Source: Candolleomyces eurysporus (lineage: Eukaryota; Basidiomycota; Agaricomycetes; Agaricales; Psathyrellaceae). Taken from it: a DNA stretch of 64,000 nt. A model generated the notes under the pieces. That model was given only the letters and a program-made list of their open reading frames with translations, was not told where the DNA came from and searched no databases. The translations under genes and the position numbers were made by a program. The stretch's first letter is position 1; the number at the start of each line of letters is the position of its first letter. The stretch spans positions 40,355 through 104,354 of the forward strand of contig JANBPK010000760.1 in NCBI GenBank assembly GCA_027579435.1, written 5' to 3'. Positions 22,234 to 32,238 of this stretch are shown in pieces.

Positions 22234-22510
22234 CTACTACCCCCATGACTCACACTTGATTTCGTGCGGCTTGACTACGGTACAAAGCATCGACTCAAGG
22301 ATCTCATGCGGCTCAACTTATTTAGTTGGGTTGTGTGGTGTGTTGGTGTTTTAGTGGTCTTGCCGACTCAATCTCATCACCAGCTCTGGTGCTCCACTGC
22401 TCTCCTCACATCAGAGCTGAGTGTCTGGTGTACTCACAAACACAAAGTCTATCACCAACTAGAGTTCTGATTTGCTCTAGACATATAAGTGGGTCCATTG
22501 TTGAAAGTAT

Positions 22511-22860
22511 GTGACCAGTTTGACTCATCTACTATTTCACTTTCTTGTTTTCTTTCTCTTGTCTCTTTTCATCTTATCAATCTCTCTATTGCCCTATCTT
22601 TGCTTTTATTTTATCTTTGACTTTTTATCATCCCAGACTCTTTTCCATGTTTTAAGCAGTTGCTCCTATGCTGAAAACATGTTCCCAATTGCCTCCACTT
22701 AGTTACTCTGAGGTTTTAGCTATTTCCTTTCAATATTCTGGTCCATGTGATTGTTGTTTTAGATTATATATAGCTCTGTATCATTGTGGAGTCCCCCAGA
22801 TCAGTTCCCTGATTGTCGGACTCCAGTTGACTGCCTTGCTGTTCAAACATCCATAGTTGC
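22511..22860. repeat. ~330-bp direct repeat, copy 1
   Basis: TCTCTCTATTGCCCTATCTT through TTGACTGCCTTGCTGTTCAA is repeated at about 26340-26662. Copy 1 interrupts or forms the end of a LINE endonuclease frame; copy 2 sits inside a LINE 3' UTR. It could be an independent small element or a LINE-internal sequence. The boundaries are not resolved. Confidence 0.55.
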
Positions 22861-23980
22861 TGGATCTCACATACTCGAGCTCCAGGGACACCATTGTCTC
22901 TACCAGCAGGATGGCTGTTGTCTGGTGATGTTGGACGTCTTGGTCCCACTCACTCAAATGGCAGTTGAAGTCCCCACCCATGTAACTCAGTTGGAGGAAA
23001 GATTCAGATCTATCGGCAATAATCTTGATCACCTGATGCTGATTGTCTGAATATACATATATTCATGAGATGTGTTGGATCTCTGTTCCCAAAAAAGGAG
23101 ATCACCATCACATCTCAATTGTCAATGAGATCTTGACAGTATGCTGGTTGCAGCAAGTCCAGGCGCTTCGATATGTAAAATCACAACTCTCGGTCTAGAC
23201 CCTGGCTCCAGTTGACAAACTATGCATGTCCACTAAGGGTGCCTTGGTGCGCCAATTACTGGTGTGCCCTCCTTGCTCATCGTGGAGGGTGCCTGCCTTA
23301 TAGTTTTCCGGGGAGGCTCCTGTACAAATAGTATATTGGCATCATCTTTCATGGTCTTGAGAAGTACATCCAAATTAAGATAATACTTTGCAATGTTAAA
23401 TGTAATTACTCTAACCTCCCTACACAGCCCAACCCTCCTTTGGGTTGAGCTAGACATTAAGGATATTAGAGTCATTGAGTGCACGCCTGCCTTGTTGCTG
23501 ATAGCAATGTACCTCAGCATATTTGCTGTAATCCAGTCTCAATCATAGCAGTTCTTCTAGAATAGACATCTATCTGACATTATGGTGCAGTTGTCTCAAG
23601 CGCATTCCTGCTGGTGCCTGAGACTGAGTCCTGGATGTTAAAGTACACTGTAGTTGAGGTACTGGCCTTTGACTCTGGGACAATCCTTGGGGCACTTGTG
23701 AGCTTCCACCACTGTTTGTATGGCAAGCTTTCTATTGCTTGTATGACGACATTTGGCATAGTGAGGACTGCACCTGCACTGTCACTGAAGTGCAGAACTC
23801 CTCTGATCTTGAGGTAGCTTGTGGATTGAGGGAGGACGACCCATGGATTGAAGTCAGAATATGCCTAGATAACCACCCCCCAGATAAAGCCTATTTTATT
23901 CTGGTTGGCAATGCTGTTTGTCTTGAGGGTCCACCCCCCATATGCATTATTGACTGACTTCACATGTAGAGTCAAGTTGC
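22781..23980 (-). pseudogene. LINE ORF1 end and APE-type endonuclease relic
   Basis: The minus-strand frame 23520-23233 encodes VRVITFNIAKYYLNLDVLL, then DDANILFVQEPPRKTIRQAP. Frame 23032-22781 encodes MGGDFNCHLSEWDQDVQHHQ. These are the N-N-QE and GDFN motifs of the AP-endonuclease domain in non-LTR retrotransposons. Further upstream (23540-23980) short pieces such as AHKCPKDCP suggest the Cys-rich end of ORF1. The domain is split over several frames, with the 22511-22860 repeat at its end. The rest of the element may be the RT fragment at 19310-19490, separated by later insertions. Confidence 0.7.
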
Positions 23981-23981
23981 A

Positions 23982-25734
23982 TTGAACAAGGGCCTTGTTG
24001 ACCTCTCATTGAACTATGTCAAACCGCATACTTGGGCAGTGTTGCAGTCTGCCAAACTGTACCAGGACCTGCCTGCGCAACGGCACTCCAACATTGGCTC
24101 TCTTGAAACCATCTCAGCACCTCCAGTAGCCAATTCAAATGCTCCTGCCCTGGCTGCTTCAACAGCACCAGCTCCTCTCTTGGATTTACCTCCTCTACCT
24201 CTAGCTGTTCCTCATCTTGCTCCTGCACCTTCTGCACTCAGATAGTCCCAGCATAAGGTGAGGAAGCCAGAGGAGTGGGCACCTTGATCTGCTCCACATC
24301 CTTATGAGCATCTCCAGCACACTGAATCTCTTGCACAAAATCCCATTCCTGCTTTGCCCCCTTCTGCTACTCCAGTCACACTGCCAGAACCTGCTCCTGC
24401 TCCTGCTCCCTCACTCAATTCTCCTGTAGACAATTGGAAACCAAAAGATCCTTCTTCTAGAGAGAAGGCTATTTCATCCAGTTGGGTTTTCAAGACCAAA
24501 CAGACATCTATGGGTGACATTGAACGCTACAAGGGCAGGGTTGTTGCTAAAGGGTTGTTCTCAATGTCCCAGAATTGACTATGATGATACCTACTCCCCT
24601 GCATTCTGTGCCGCTGCTTTGCACACCGCAATACCTGCTGCAGGGATTAGAGATATGGAGCTTCAAAGGCTCTGTGGATATCTCAGCTGCTTTCACGAAT
24701 GGCAACTTGGAAAAAGTCATCTACATGCATCAGCCCAAAGGATTCTGTGAAGGCAGTTCTAACATTGTGTATGGACTCAAGCAAGCAGCCAGGCAATGAA
24801 ACAAAAAGCTTTACTCTGCTTCTGGGGCTCGGATTTATGCAGTGCAGTAAGATTGGTCTGTTTATAACTATGCCAAGGGTGAGGTATGCATTATCATGCC
24901 TGTCTACATTGACAACATTACTCTTGCCTCCACCAGACTGTCCTGGACCTATCCAAACACTTCAAACTGCGAGACTTGGGTGAAACCAAGGTCTTCCTTG
25001 GTGTTGAAACCATCTGTGACTGTGCCAACTGCTCCATTTCCCTTGCCCAGCGCCAGTACATCATCAACATGCTTGAGCATTCCTCCATGGCTGAGTGCAA
25101 CCCAATTGGAACACCTTTAGACCCCAGAACAAAGCTCTCCAAGACCGTGTCCTCAGACTCAAGGAGGGATTGACTACATGCACACCATTCTTTACCTCAG
25201 TGCATTTGAATCCTTCAACTACCTTTCCACCATAACATATCCAGACATCTCTTATGCTGTTGGCTATCTTGGCCACTTTAGCTCCAATCCAGGACCTTGC
25301 CATTTGGTGATTGCCTTGACTCTGGGCACTCTACAGGTGGACATCTCACTGTGATGGGCAGAGAAGCTATTGGGTGGTTGAGCAAGCTATAGCCAATTGT
25401 TGTGCTTTTCAGCACTGAGGTTGAGTGTATGGTTGAAACTGAGGCCACAAAGAAGATGTTACGGATGCAGAACATCCTGCACAAGTTTGGCTTTTCCTAG
25501 CATGGCACTTCATCTCTCCATATCAACAATCAGTCTGCTATCAACGTGAGCAAGAATCCAGAGCACTTTGGATGGATGAAGCATCTCAATTTGCAGTTCT
25601 TTTGGCTTTGAAATGTTGTAGAAGAAGGCACCATTGCTTCACTTTACACTGCTGGTACTGATGCACTCACCAAGGTCTTAGCACTTTCTCAAATTCAACT
25701 TGCTAGACAGAGAATGGGACTTGTGGTGGATTAA
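23982..25734 (+). pseudogene. Copia (Ty1-type) pol relic: RT and RNase H
   Basis: Frames on the plus strand give, in order: a Pro/Ala-rich linker; SSSWVFKTKQTSMGDIERYK; GRVVAKG; DYDDTYSPAF; DISAAFTNGNLEKVIYMHQP; GLKQAARQ; YIDNITLAST; LSKHFKLRDLGETKVFLGVE; MLEHSSMAECNPIGTPLDP; YPDISYAVGYLGHFSSNPG; VECMVETEATKKML; INNQSAINVSKNPEH; and LARQRMGLVVD. This is the RVT_2 plus RNase H order of Copia elements. The catalytic YVDD is YIDN (24905-24916), so the second metal-binding Asp is lost. There are several stops (one TGA at 25609-25611 where the family has Arg) and several frameshifts. A 3' LTR follows. Confidence 0.85.
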
Positions 25735-25758
25735 GAGTTTGTCATAGTCAGGGGAGTG

Positions 25759-25921
25759 TGTTAGAAGAAAGTGACTTTGTGACTATACTCCAACATGGTT
25801 CAATGTGATTCTATTTGCCCTTGTCATATCCCATTGTTATTGAATTGGTATTGCATCACATGACTGTGTGTAGCTTATTTAAACTGTAGATTTCTGTCCT
25901 GGAGTCCCTGAGTTTAGTACT
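25759..25921 (+). mobile_element. 5' part of the Copia 3' LTR
   Basis: Begins TGTTAGAAGAAAGTGACTTT immediately after the purine tract CAGGGGAGTG and 25 bases after the pol stop. It is interrupted after about 160 bases by MITE copy 2. Confidence 0.65.
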
Positions 25922-26191
25922 ACTGTGGTTTTTGATGTGTTTNGTTCAAAGAGCACATTTTAAGCAAATCAAATGCAAAGGTTGACTTTGTCTACAATCT
26001 GCAATACAAATTTTCATGCCAGGCAAATTCAAATTTGCATTGCATGTGTCTGACCTTCTTCTGCCACCAGTAAACTTTGCTCAATATGTGTCCAATGTAG
26101 GCACATTAAACACAAACTGTAAACAAATGCATTCCTTGCACCTGATCCACTTAAGATGTGCTCATTGAACAAACATGTTAAAAACCGCAGT
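25922..26191 (-). mobile_element. MITE copy 2
   Basis: Inverted relative to copy 1 at 7568-7835, with the same ~40-bp terminal inverted repeats and length (270 bp). It lies inside the Copia LTR. TAC occurs on both sides, consistent with a very short target duplication. Confidence 0.8.
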
Positions 26192-26215
26192 GTACTCTGA
26201 CTTGAGGACTCCAGT

Positions 26216-26900
26216 CTTTTTCTTTTTTGTTTTTTGAAGTCCTATTTATATTCTGGGGTACCAAGGCAGGCTGGTCACTATTTACCATTACATCTAAACA
26301 ATATTAGCAAGAAATTTGACTTACTTTTTATTTCACTTTTTTTNGTTTTCCTTATCTTATCTCTTGCCTCATTTTATTGGTCTCTCTATCTTTGCTTTTA
26401 TCTCATTTTTTGACCTTTTAGTATTCCAGACTCTTTTCCATGTGCTTGGCAATTGCTCCTATGCTGAGAACATATTCTCAATTGCTTCCACTTAGTTACT
26501 CCAAGGTTTTAGCTATTTCCTTCTGGTATTCCGGTTTTCTGTTATTCCGGTCCATGTGATTGTTAATTTAGGTTATATATGGCTCTGTATTGCTATGGAG
26601 TCCCCCAGATCAGTTCCCTGACTGTCGGACTCCAGTTGACTGCCTTGCTGCTCAAACAGTGAGCCCTATTTGAAGCCAGGAACTTGAGTGTGCATTCACC
26701 ACTACCATTGGCACATGCAGACATGGTGTAGGTCAGAGCACTTAAAGGCTCTGTCCCACACCCCACTTGTTAGCCACACCATCTCCTCCATTTGGATCCT
26801 GATAGAGCAGGTTCTAGAAAATCCTTCTTGACTCTCGCCTTACAGTGCCCTTTTTTGCCCACCCCAACTTCCTCTCCTTTTGGCTGGTGATACTTCTTCT
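26216..26900 (-). mobile_element. LINE 3' end, interrupted
   Basis: Poly-T at 26216-26237, then GAAGTCCTATTTATATTCTG and AAGGCAGGCTGGTCAC as in the other LINE 3' ends. At about 26330 the 330-bp repeat (26340-26662) intervenes. From GTGAGCCCTATTTGAAGCC the 3' UTR resumes to the CTTACAGTGCCC string shared with 19800. Confidence 0.65.
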
Positions 26901-27140
26901 GTTCATTGGTGGATAAGTCTTCTCTATAGATGAGCAGAATCAAGGACCTGGTATTTGACTGAAGGCCCAGTGGGTTTATTGGTGTCAGGATTGCCACGGC
27001 TACCTTTTCCTGGGCAAAGACCAGAAGGGGTTCAATTATCCAACACTGTAGATACAGTAGCCAGAGTGGAGGCGGTGATGGGAGGAGGTTAGCACTCCCT
27101 GTGATGGTCTAAAGTTGTTGAAGGAGTTCCAAGTGTGCGA

Positions 27141-27460
27141 CTAGTACTTCTGATCAAGAAGAGCAATTGCCTTGTTAAGCTCTGGATTCATTGGCGGACA
27201 TGAGATAGATTTCTGTGCAGCAGTGAGTATATCTAAAGTGAGATTGCATACTATGAAAGATCCAAGGCAGATCTTGGTTTCTTTGCTGAGAACAAGAAAG
27301 ATGTGAACATAGAGAATAAAGAAGTTACTATTGGGTCTGATCTTGGTGTTGATTTTGATCATTCACTAGAAAAANGAACTAGAGTGAATGGAGGTTGTTA
27401 TATGAGTAGCCAAGAGAGTAGATTCTTGAGAACAAGCTGAAGATTGAAAGTGCTCAATGT
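27141..27460 (-). pseudogene. Second copy of the gag-like frame with its leader
   Basis: The frame 27362-27141 (KICLGSFIVCNLTLDILTAA, then NPELNKAIALLDQKY) corresponds to 8269-8499. The leader 27363-27460 (AGCTTGTTCTCAAGAATCTA) corresponds to 8180-8268. It is cut at 27461 by a LINE poly-T. CpG sites of the 8.3 kb copy are largely TpG/CpA here. Confidence 0.55.
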
Positions 27461-27541
27461 TTTTTTTTTTTTTGAAGTTCTGTTTATGTTTATATTCTGG
27501 GGTGCAAAGGCAGGCCAGTCGCTGTCTACGATACATGTAAA
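27461..27541 (-). mobile_element. LINE 3' stub with poly-A tail
   Basis: Only about 80 bases: poly-T, then GAAGTTCTGTTTATG...GGGGTGCAAAGGCAGGCCAG. An extremely 5'-truncated insertion between the gag-like copy and the hAT end. Confidence 0.7.
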
Positions 27542-27542
27542 C

Positions 27543-29663
27543 ACTAGGGACCAGCATGGATGATTACATAATCAATCCAGCATCCAATCCGCAGATGATG
27601 GCATCTGCTGGATGGATATCCACAGATTGCAGATGCATCCAGCCTCATCCACACCCTTGTACAGCAACTATAATGCTGTGAAAGGTTATATATGATTTAT
27701 TTAAGTATAAAATGCACAAAATTCAAGCTTTAGGCTCTTTAATTCAATGGAAATTGAGAACTCTTATTTTAAATCATAAAATATTATAGAATAATGCAAA
27801 TCCTGGAAATTATAAGCATTCTCCCTCAGATTTTGTCCATTTGGGACATCTTTGGGCTTGTGTGAAAGGCATTTATTGCTATTTTTACATTTAGAATGCT
27901 ATATAGTGCATAAAAGCCTAAAATCTGTGTCAAATCAACTGTTTATACTCAAAATAAGCTGTTTTTCTGCACATCTTAAAAGTATAAGTTCCTTTTAAAC
28001 TACTATGGATGAACAAGTTCCTTCTGAGAATCCATACAAGTACATTTATAATAAAAATACATTTTCTTCTTACACCACCATACAAGACATTCCAATTGCC
28101 AAATTTCCAAGCTTGAGAACATCATAAAGCTAGTCAGAGTCAGAGTCAAAAAGACCTTCAAAAGTTTCACCAGCTGACTGGGCAGCAATGATCTTGGAGA
28201 CCTCAGTTATCTCTGGAAAGAAAGGTGCATGTTGCCAGGATCCAAGAGCCACCTTGGACCTAAATGAATTTGGTGACATGTTATGTTGCATAAAGTTGAC
28301 CTGTCAATGCCCCACAAAAAAGGCACGTTCAGCATCAACAGATGAAGCTAATGTAGGCCCATAAATTAGGAGCATAGAAAACTAAATACTGGAATAAGTA
28401 CTCACCAGGTGTAGAGCAGAAATCAGTCCCCATTTTAGCAAGGCTTGGTTAATTATTGACAGCAGCATGCCAATATTTGAGGTAACCTCCAGCATCAGAG
28501 ATAACAGCAGGTGAAACCAGAGGTTCTTTAAGATATGTCTGAATGTGATCCTTTAAAAATGATCCAGATGCCTCTGGCTCATCAAATTTGCGGATAAATC
28601 GACCTTTCTTTTTTTTAAAAATGCATTAGATACTTGAATCCAGGCAAAAATAAGTCATATGAAAGATAAGTACTTACCTGCTGAAAGTTTGGTGGTGGCA
28701 GAGAGGCATCTGGTGCTGAGTAGTAGTATTTTTCAAAGTGAGATACCACCATGTCTTTGATTGTCTTGAGAGAGCTTCATGATCATAGTTGTGGTTTTTG
28801 AACCATTGCAATTTCCGATCTGGACACATGACTGATGAATCTAATTAATAGCTTTTTCAAAGTCATATAGGGAGCATACCAATTGCAATGTAGTATATGT
28901 CAGAATCCCAAGTGAATATCTCATATTTATCAACCATAAGAAGAGCAGCATGTGCAGCTACTTTCATTACAGGTGATATGTCATTTTTCCAGTCATTATC
29001 ATCTCAGATTCCCTCAAGAGAAAGTCTTAGATTATCGAATGCAGGAATCACATCAACAATCAGAGCTGCATTCCTTTGAGAGAACAGCCAACTTGGTTCT
29101 TCAAAGATCTGTGAAATTGTGAATATGTATTGCATCAGATAAAGTTGAAGTATAGACTTCTAGTGCATCAACCAAGTCATCTGCAAGTTTTCACTGGCTG
29201 TAAGTTAAACAATATGCTTGTAACTTGGTCTCAATGAGCCCAGTTAGCTGTTCAACTTGTCTGCAGAAATACTGGTGGGCCTTGAGGTATGCATGATCTG
29301 AGTTCCAGCGTGTTGGAACACGGCGGTCCAATGCACATTTTGAACCATCTAGATCAGGATCATTTGATACTAAAGTATCAAAGCATTCCTTGAGATCTGA
29401 TGAGTCATGAACACAACGAGCAAAGCCTGATACCTGCAAGCATGTTAGCACAGTGGTATGTAGAGATTCAAATGAAGATACTTTGGGCAGAATGGCAAGT
29501 GCTTCCTTGGCCTCCTCTGGTGTTATTTCAATGCCTTTCTCCTCCATTTCAGCAATAGCCTTCTCTCAGAGTGTCAAGGTAACAGCTTTGTTAAATGCTG
29601 CATGGCCATCATCATCTGCTAGATCCACATCATCAGCCTCCATCTCTTCAAAACAACCGGTCN
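27543..29663 (-). pseudogene. hAT transposase relic and 3' terminal region
   Basis: The minus strand encodes CALDRRVPTRWNSDHAYLKA (29335-29280), the conserved hAT TRWNS block. It then gives KDMVVSHFEKYY, and ASSVDAERAFFVGH, a stop, then QVNFMQHNMSPNSFRSKVAL and GSWQHAPFF (28350-28210), the hAT dimerisation region. Two stops (29568-29566 and 28306-28304) are TGA where the surrounding frame expects Arg. The N-terminal part visible here is acidic (FEEMEADDVDLADDDGHAA). The element's 3' terminus is near 27543 (TAGGGACCAGCATGGATG), with nearby subterminal GGATG/CATCC and CAGATG repeats. The 5' terminus is lost at the (CTC)n microsatellite. Confidence 0.8.
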
Positions 29664-29731
29664 TCCTCTCCCTCCTCCTCCTCCTCCTCCTCCTCCTCCT
29701 CCTCCTCCTCTTCCTCCTCCTCCTCCTCTCC
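29664..29731. repeat. (CTC)n microsatellite with adjacent N
   Basis: About 20 CTC/TCC units, interrupted once, with one N at 29663. It sits exactly where CpG-poor transposon DNA meets normal host DNA. On the minus strand it encodes poly-Glu. Confidence 0.9.
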
Positions 29732-31186
29732 TGGACCTCCATCGTCCCCAATCTCAGCACCGGGACGCGGCTTCGCGTCCCACATGAAGAATACCGCAGG
29801 AACACTCTTCCCAGGAGCGGTTCTCGCCGGTACGACTAGAACACCGCGCTCCTTTGGCCTCGTCTCCGCCAACGGACCCTTCCCAGAGCCTTCTGATAAC
29901 CATTTCGTTACCTCTTCCTCTTCTTGAGCGTGTGATTCCATCAAATCATCCAACTCAGTTTGGAGTTTATTGGTACCCGACGATGAAAGTGAGAGGCGGT
30001 AGATGTGAGTGATGTCTTCTGCAGCGTCTGGCCAAGCAACAGCCTCGTCTTGCACATACGAGGCACTGAGAGTGTCCATCGGGTCGTGTACAACAATCCT
30101 CTTGGGCAGAAGATGAAGTGGGATGCGTTGATGAAGGAAGGGAGTTGGTGAAAACCTCGAGAATGGCTGTGGACACCGCTTAGTTAGTCGGATCTCTTGT
30201 CAGTTGATAAGCCTATCGCACCTTTAGAGGACTATTCTCGTCGTTCCTAACCCGCAAGCTCGCTTTGATGTCGTCCAGTTCCGAGAGAGGGTTTTCGAAG
30301 GGATAGGGCTTGATTTCTTCAGGATCGAGTTCGTGTTCCGCCATCTCTATCATGTCGGGTGCGTAGCCTACTTCGTCGTGCTCCTTCATCCAGCTATAAT
30401 AGTTGCGGTTTCCGTGAGTACGAGGCGTAACAGAGGATAATGAACGCCGAATGAAGGCGAAATGGTCGATTCCCTGAGTTATCGCATAGCGAGCTTCACG
30501 AATTCGAACAGATATTCGCTTTGGAGAACAAAATAACGATAGAGGTCAACTCACCTCAGTATTCGACTCGCCGAATTCCAAGTAACGACGCCCGGAAACA
30601 GAGGAATCCGCCTGATCTCGAAGAAGTTCTCCACTGTCGCTGCCCAAAGATCTATCCCATTCGGTGCAGTCTTGCCCTGAGATGCATTGGGTGCGAGGAT
30701 TTTGCCGTCAGGATCTCGTGGCCAATTCTGGTGTGAAGCTCGGTGTTTGGTCGAAGGGTCCGCGAGGATGAAACCTCGAATTTCCTCCTTGCGGTCGAGA
30801 GTCCTTTCCTTCTCAAAACTGGATACAAGGGAGTATGAGCTACTCGCGAGCCCAGTCGATTTCTGTAGAGTCCTGGAGAGAGGAGCATAGCGGAGCGTGA
30901 TGAAGTCGAGATATTCCTGCCTCGACATCGTGGACGGCCCTAGATCCATCGAATTCGCGTATCGCTGCTTGATTTTTTCTGCGTGCTCTCTCTCTGCTGC
31001 GCGGCGGAGCTTTTCTTGTTCTCCGTCGTAAAGCTTGATCTCAATGGGTATGTTATCTAGGATAAGCGATTTCATGCGCTCGTCCAGTTCCGCTACATGA
31101 GTGGTCAATCCACTTGAATCATTGCAAAGATGGATTATATTTGGCAGACCTTGCGTTGTGATTTCTTTTTCACTCTCCTTGGCCAT
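29664..31186 (-). CDS. Conserved hypothetical protein, 3' end lost in microsatellite
   Basis: Exon 1 runs from ATG 31186 (MAKESEKEITTQGLP) to about 30555. It has a coiled-coil-like segment (DGEQEKLRRAAEREHAEKIK) and a conserved-looking end (GIDLWAATVENFFEIRRIPL). Exon 2, about 30518-30222, encodes GIDHFAFIRRSLSSVTPRTH, then NYYSWMKEHDEVGYAPDM, then NPLSELDDIKASLRVRND. An intron at 30221-30167 has donor GTGCGA, branch CTAAC and acceptor CACAG. Exon 3 from 30166 (KPFSRFSPTPFL, then DTLSASYVQDEAVAWPDAAE) ends in poly-Glu. The exon 1/2 junction is unsettled: the obvious donor GTGAGT at 30554 does not fit the exon 2 frame. Function not recognised. The true C-terminus is missing, because the frame enters the hAT relic. 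Confidence 0.6.
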
Positions 31187-32238
31187 CGTGAAGGGAGCGA
31201 GAGTTTGACGACAGTCTGAAGCAAATGGGTTGAGTGGCACCAGGGCGGAAAAACGGCGGTAGCCGCGTAATGCCTAACGCGTGACATCATCAGGTGGTCG
31301 TTACGCGCCGAGGTCAAGGTGGTCGTTGGTACCGTTCTTCAGACTTTGGGCGTGGAGTGCATACGGACTCGCAGCGTAGGGTGTAAGTGCTGAAGGAAGG
31401 AGCAAAGGGCTCTGCAACAAAGCGCGTGGGAGAATCCTTGAGCTTACCTGGGACCCCGAGAGAAACCCGTCATCTTTTGGAGTCGCAAGGATCTGGCAAT
31501 GCTGATAGTTGTCATCTGTGTGACAGTGTAACTCCAAAGCACGACATTACAGCTGCAGCGCATTTGATTATTGGCCTTGGTGTAAGACAAATAAAGACGC
31601 TCCGCTGGCTATCCCAAACGAGGATGTGCTCGTACTCGTCTCCACGATTCCTCAGCCTGTGGCACATATTCGATGACGCACTGATACACGATGGTTATCG
31701 AGCTACCCTCGCTCCGCGCTCCCCTTTCGATATTTGTTTAGACGTGGAGCGTACAAACAAACATGATGCCTGCCACCCACTCACTGTAGTAACTTCTCAA
31801 TTTGTGGAAATGGACGGTGTCGACGTTTGCTTCTCGCCAAAGTGAAAAGAGGAGGAAAATAGTGTTGTATTCAACCACAGCTACAACTTGAACTTCTTCT
31901 AATCTCGACCACCCACATAACCACATGTTCTCATTTTTGCATCATACAGCCAATGGTGTCCGCACCACTGCTCCACAGCTAAGCAAGCGCGGAGCGAGGA
32001 GAAATCTGGTCTATCGATACTGGATTAGCCGTAATTGGGCATAGTTTTGTTTGTCCAGCTCCACGGTGGGCAGTGCGAGGCGCTTAATCAAGAAGCCTCT
32101 GGCCTCTGGGCCAGGTAACAGGCGCCTATTTTGATCCAGGGTACTCATCTGACTGCTCCAGGCTCTATTTATTCTTATCGCAGCGCCCATGTTACTCGGG
32201 AGGGTCCTCGGAGATGAAGAGCCACCTTCTGGTTTCGA
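31187..32238. other. Intergenic region
   Basis: Contains a 152-codon plus-strand frame (31387-31845) with no recognisable domain and no splice or TATA support. I treat it as unproven. Otherwise it is normal-composition DNA between divergently oriented genes. Confidence 0.4.

Noticed and set aside
29566..29805. Arg-rich frame (runs of Arg) and the Ser-rich plus-strand frame across the CTC repeat
   Set aside because: They are frame shadows of the microsatellite.
31387..31845. 152-codon plus-strand frame
   Set aside because: No domain, no splice or promoter support, and the composition is not clearly coding.
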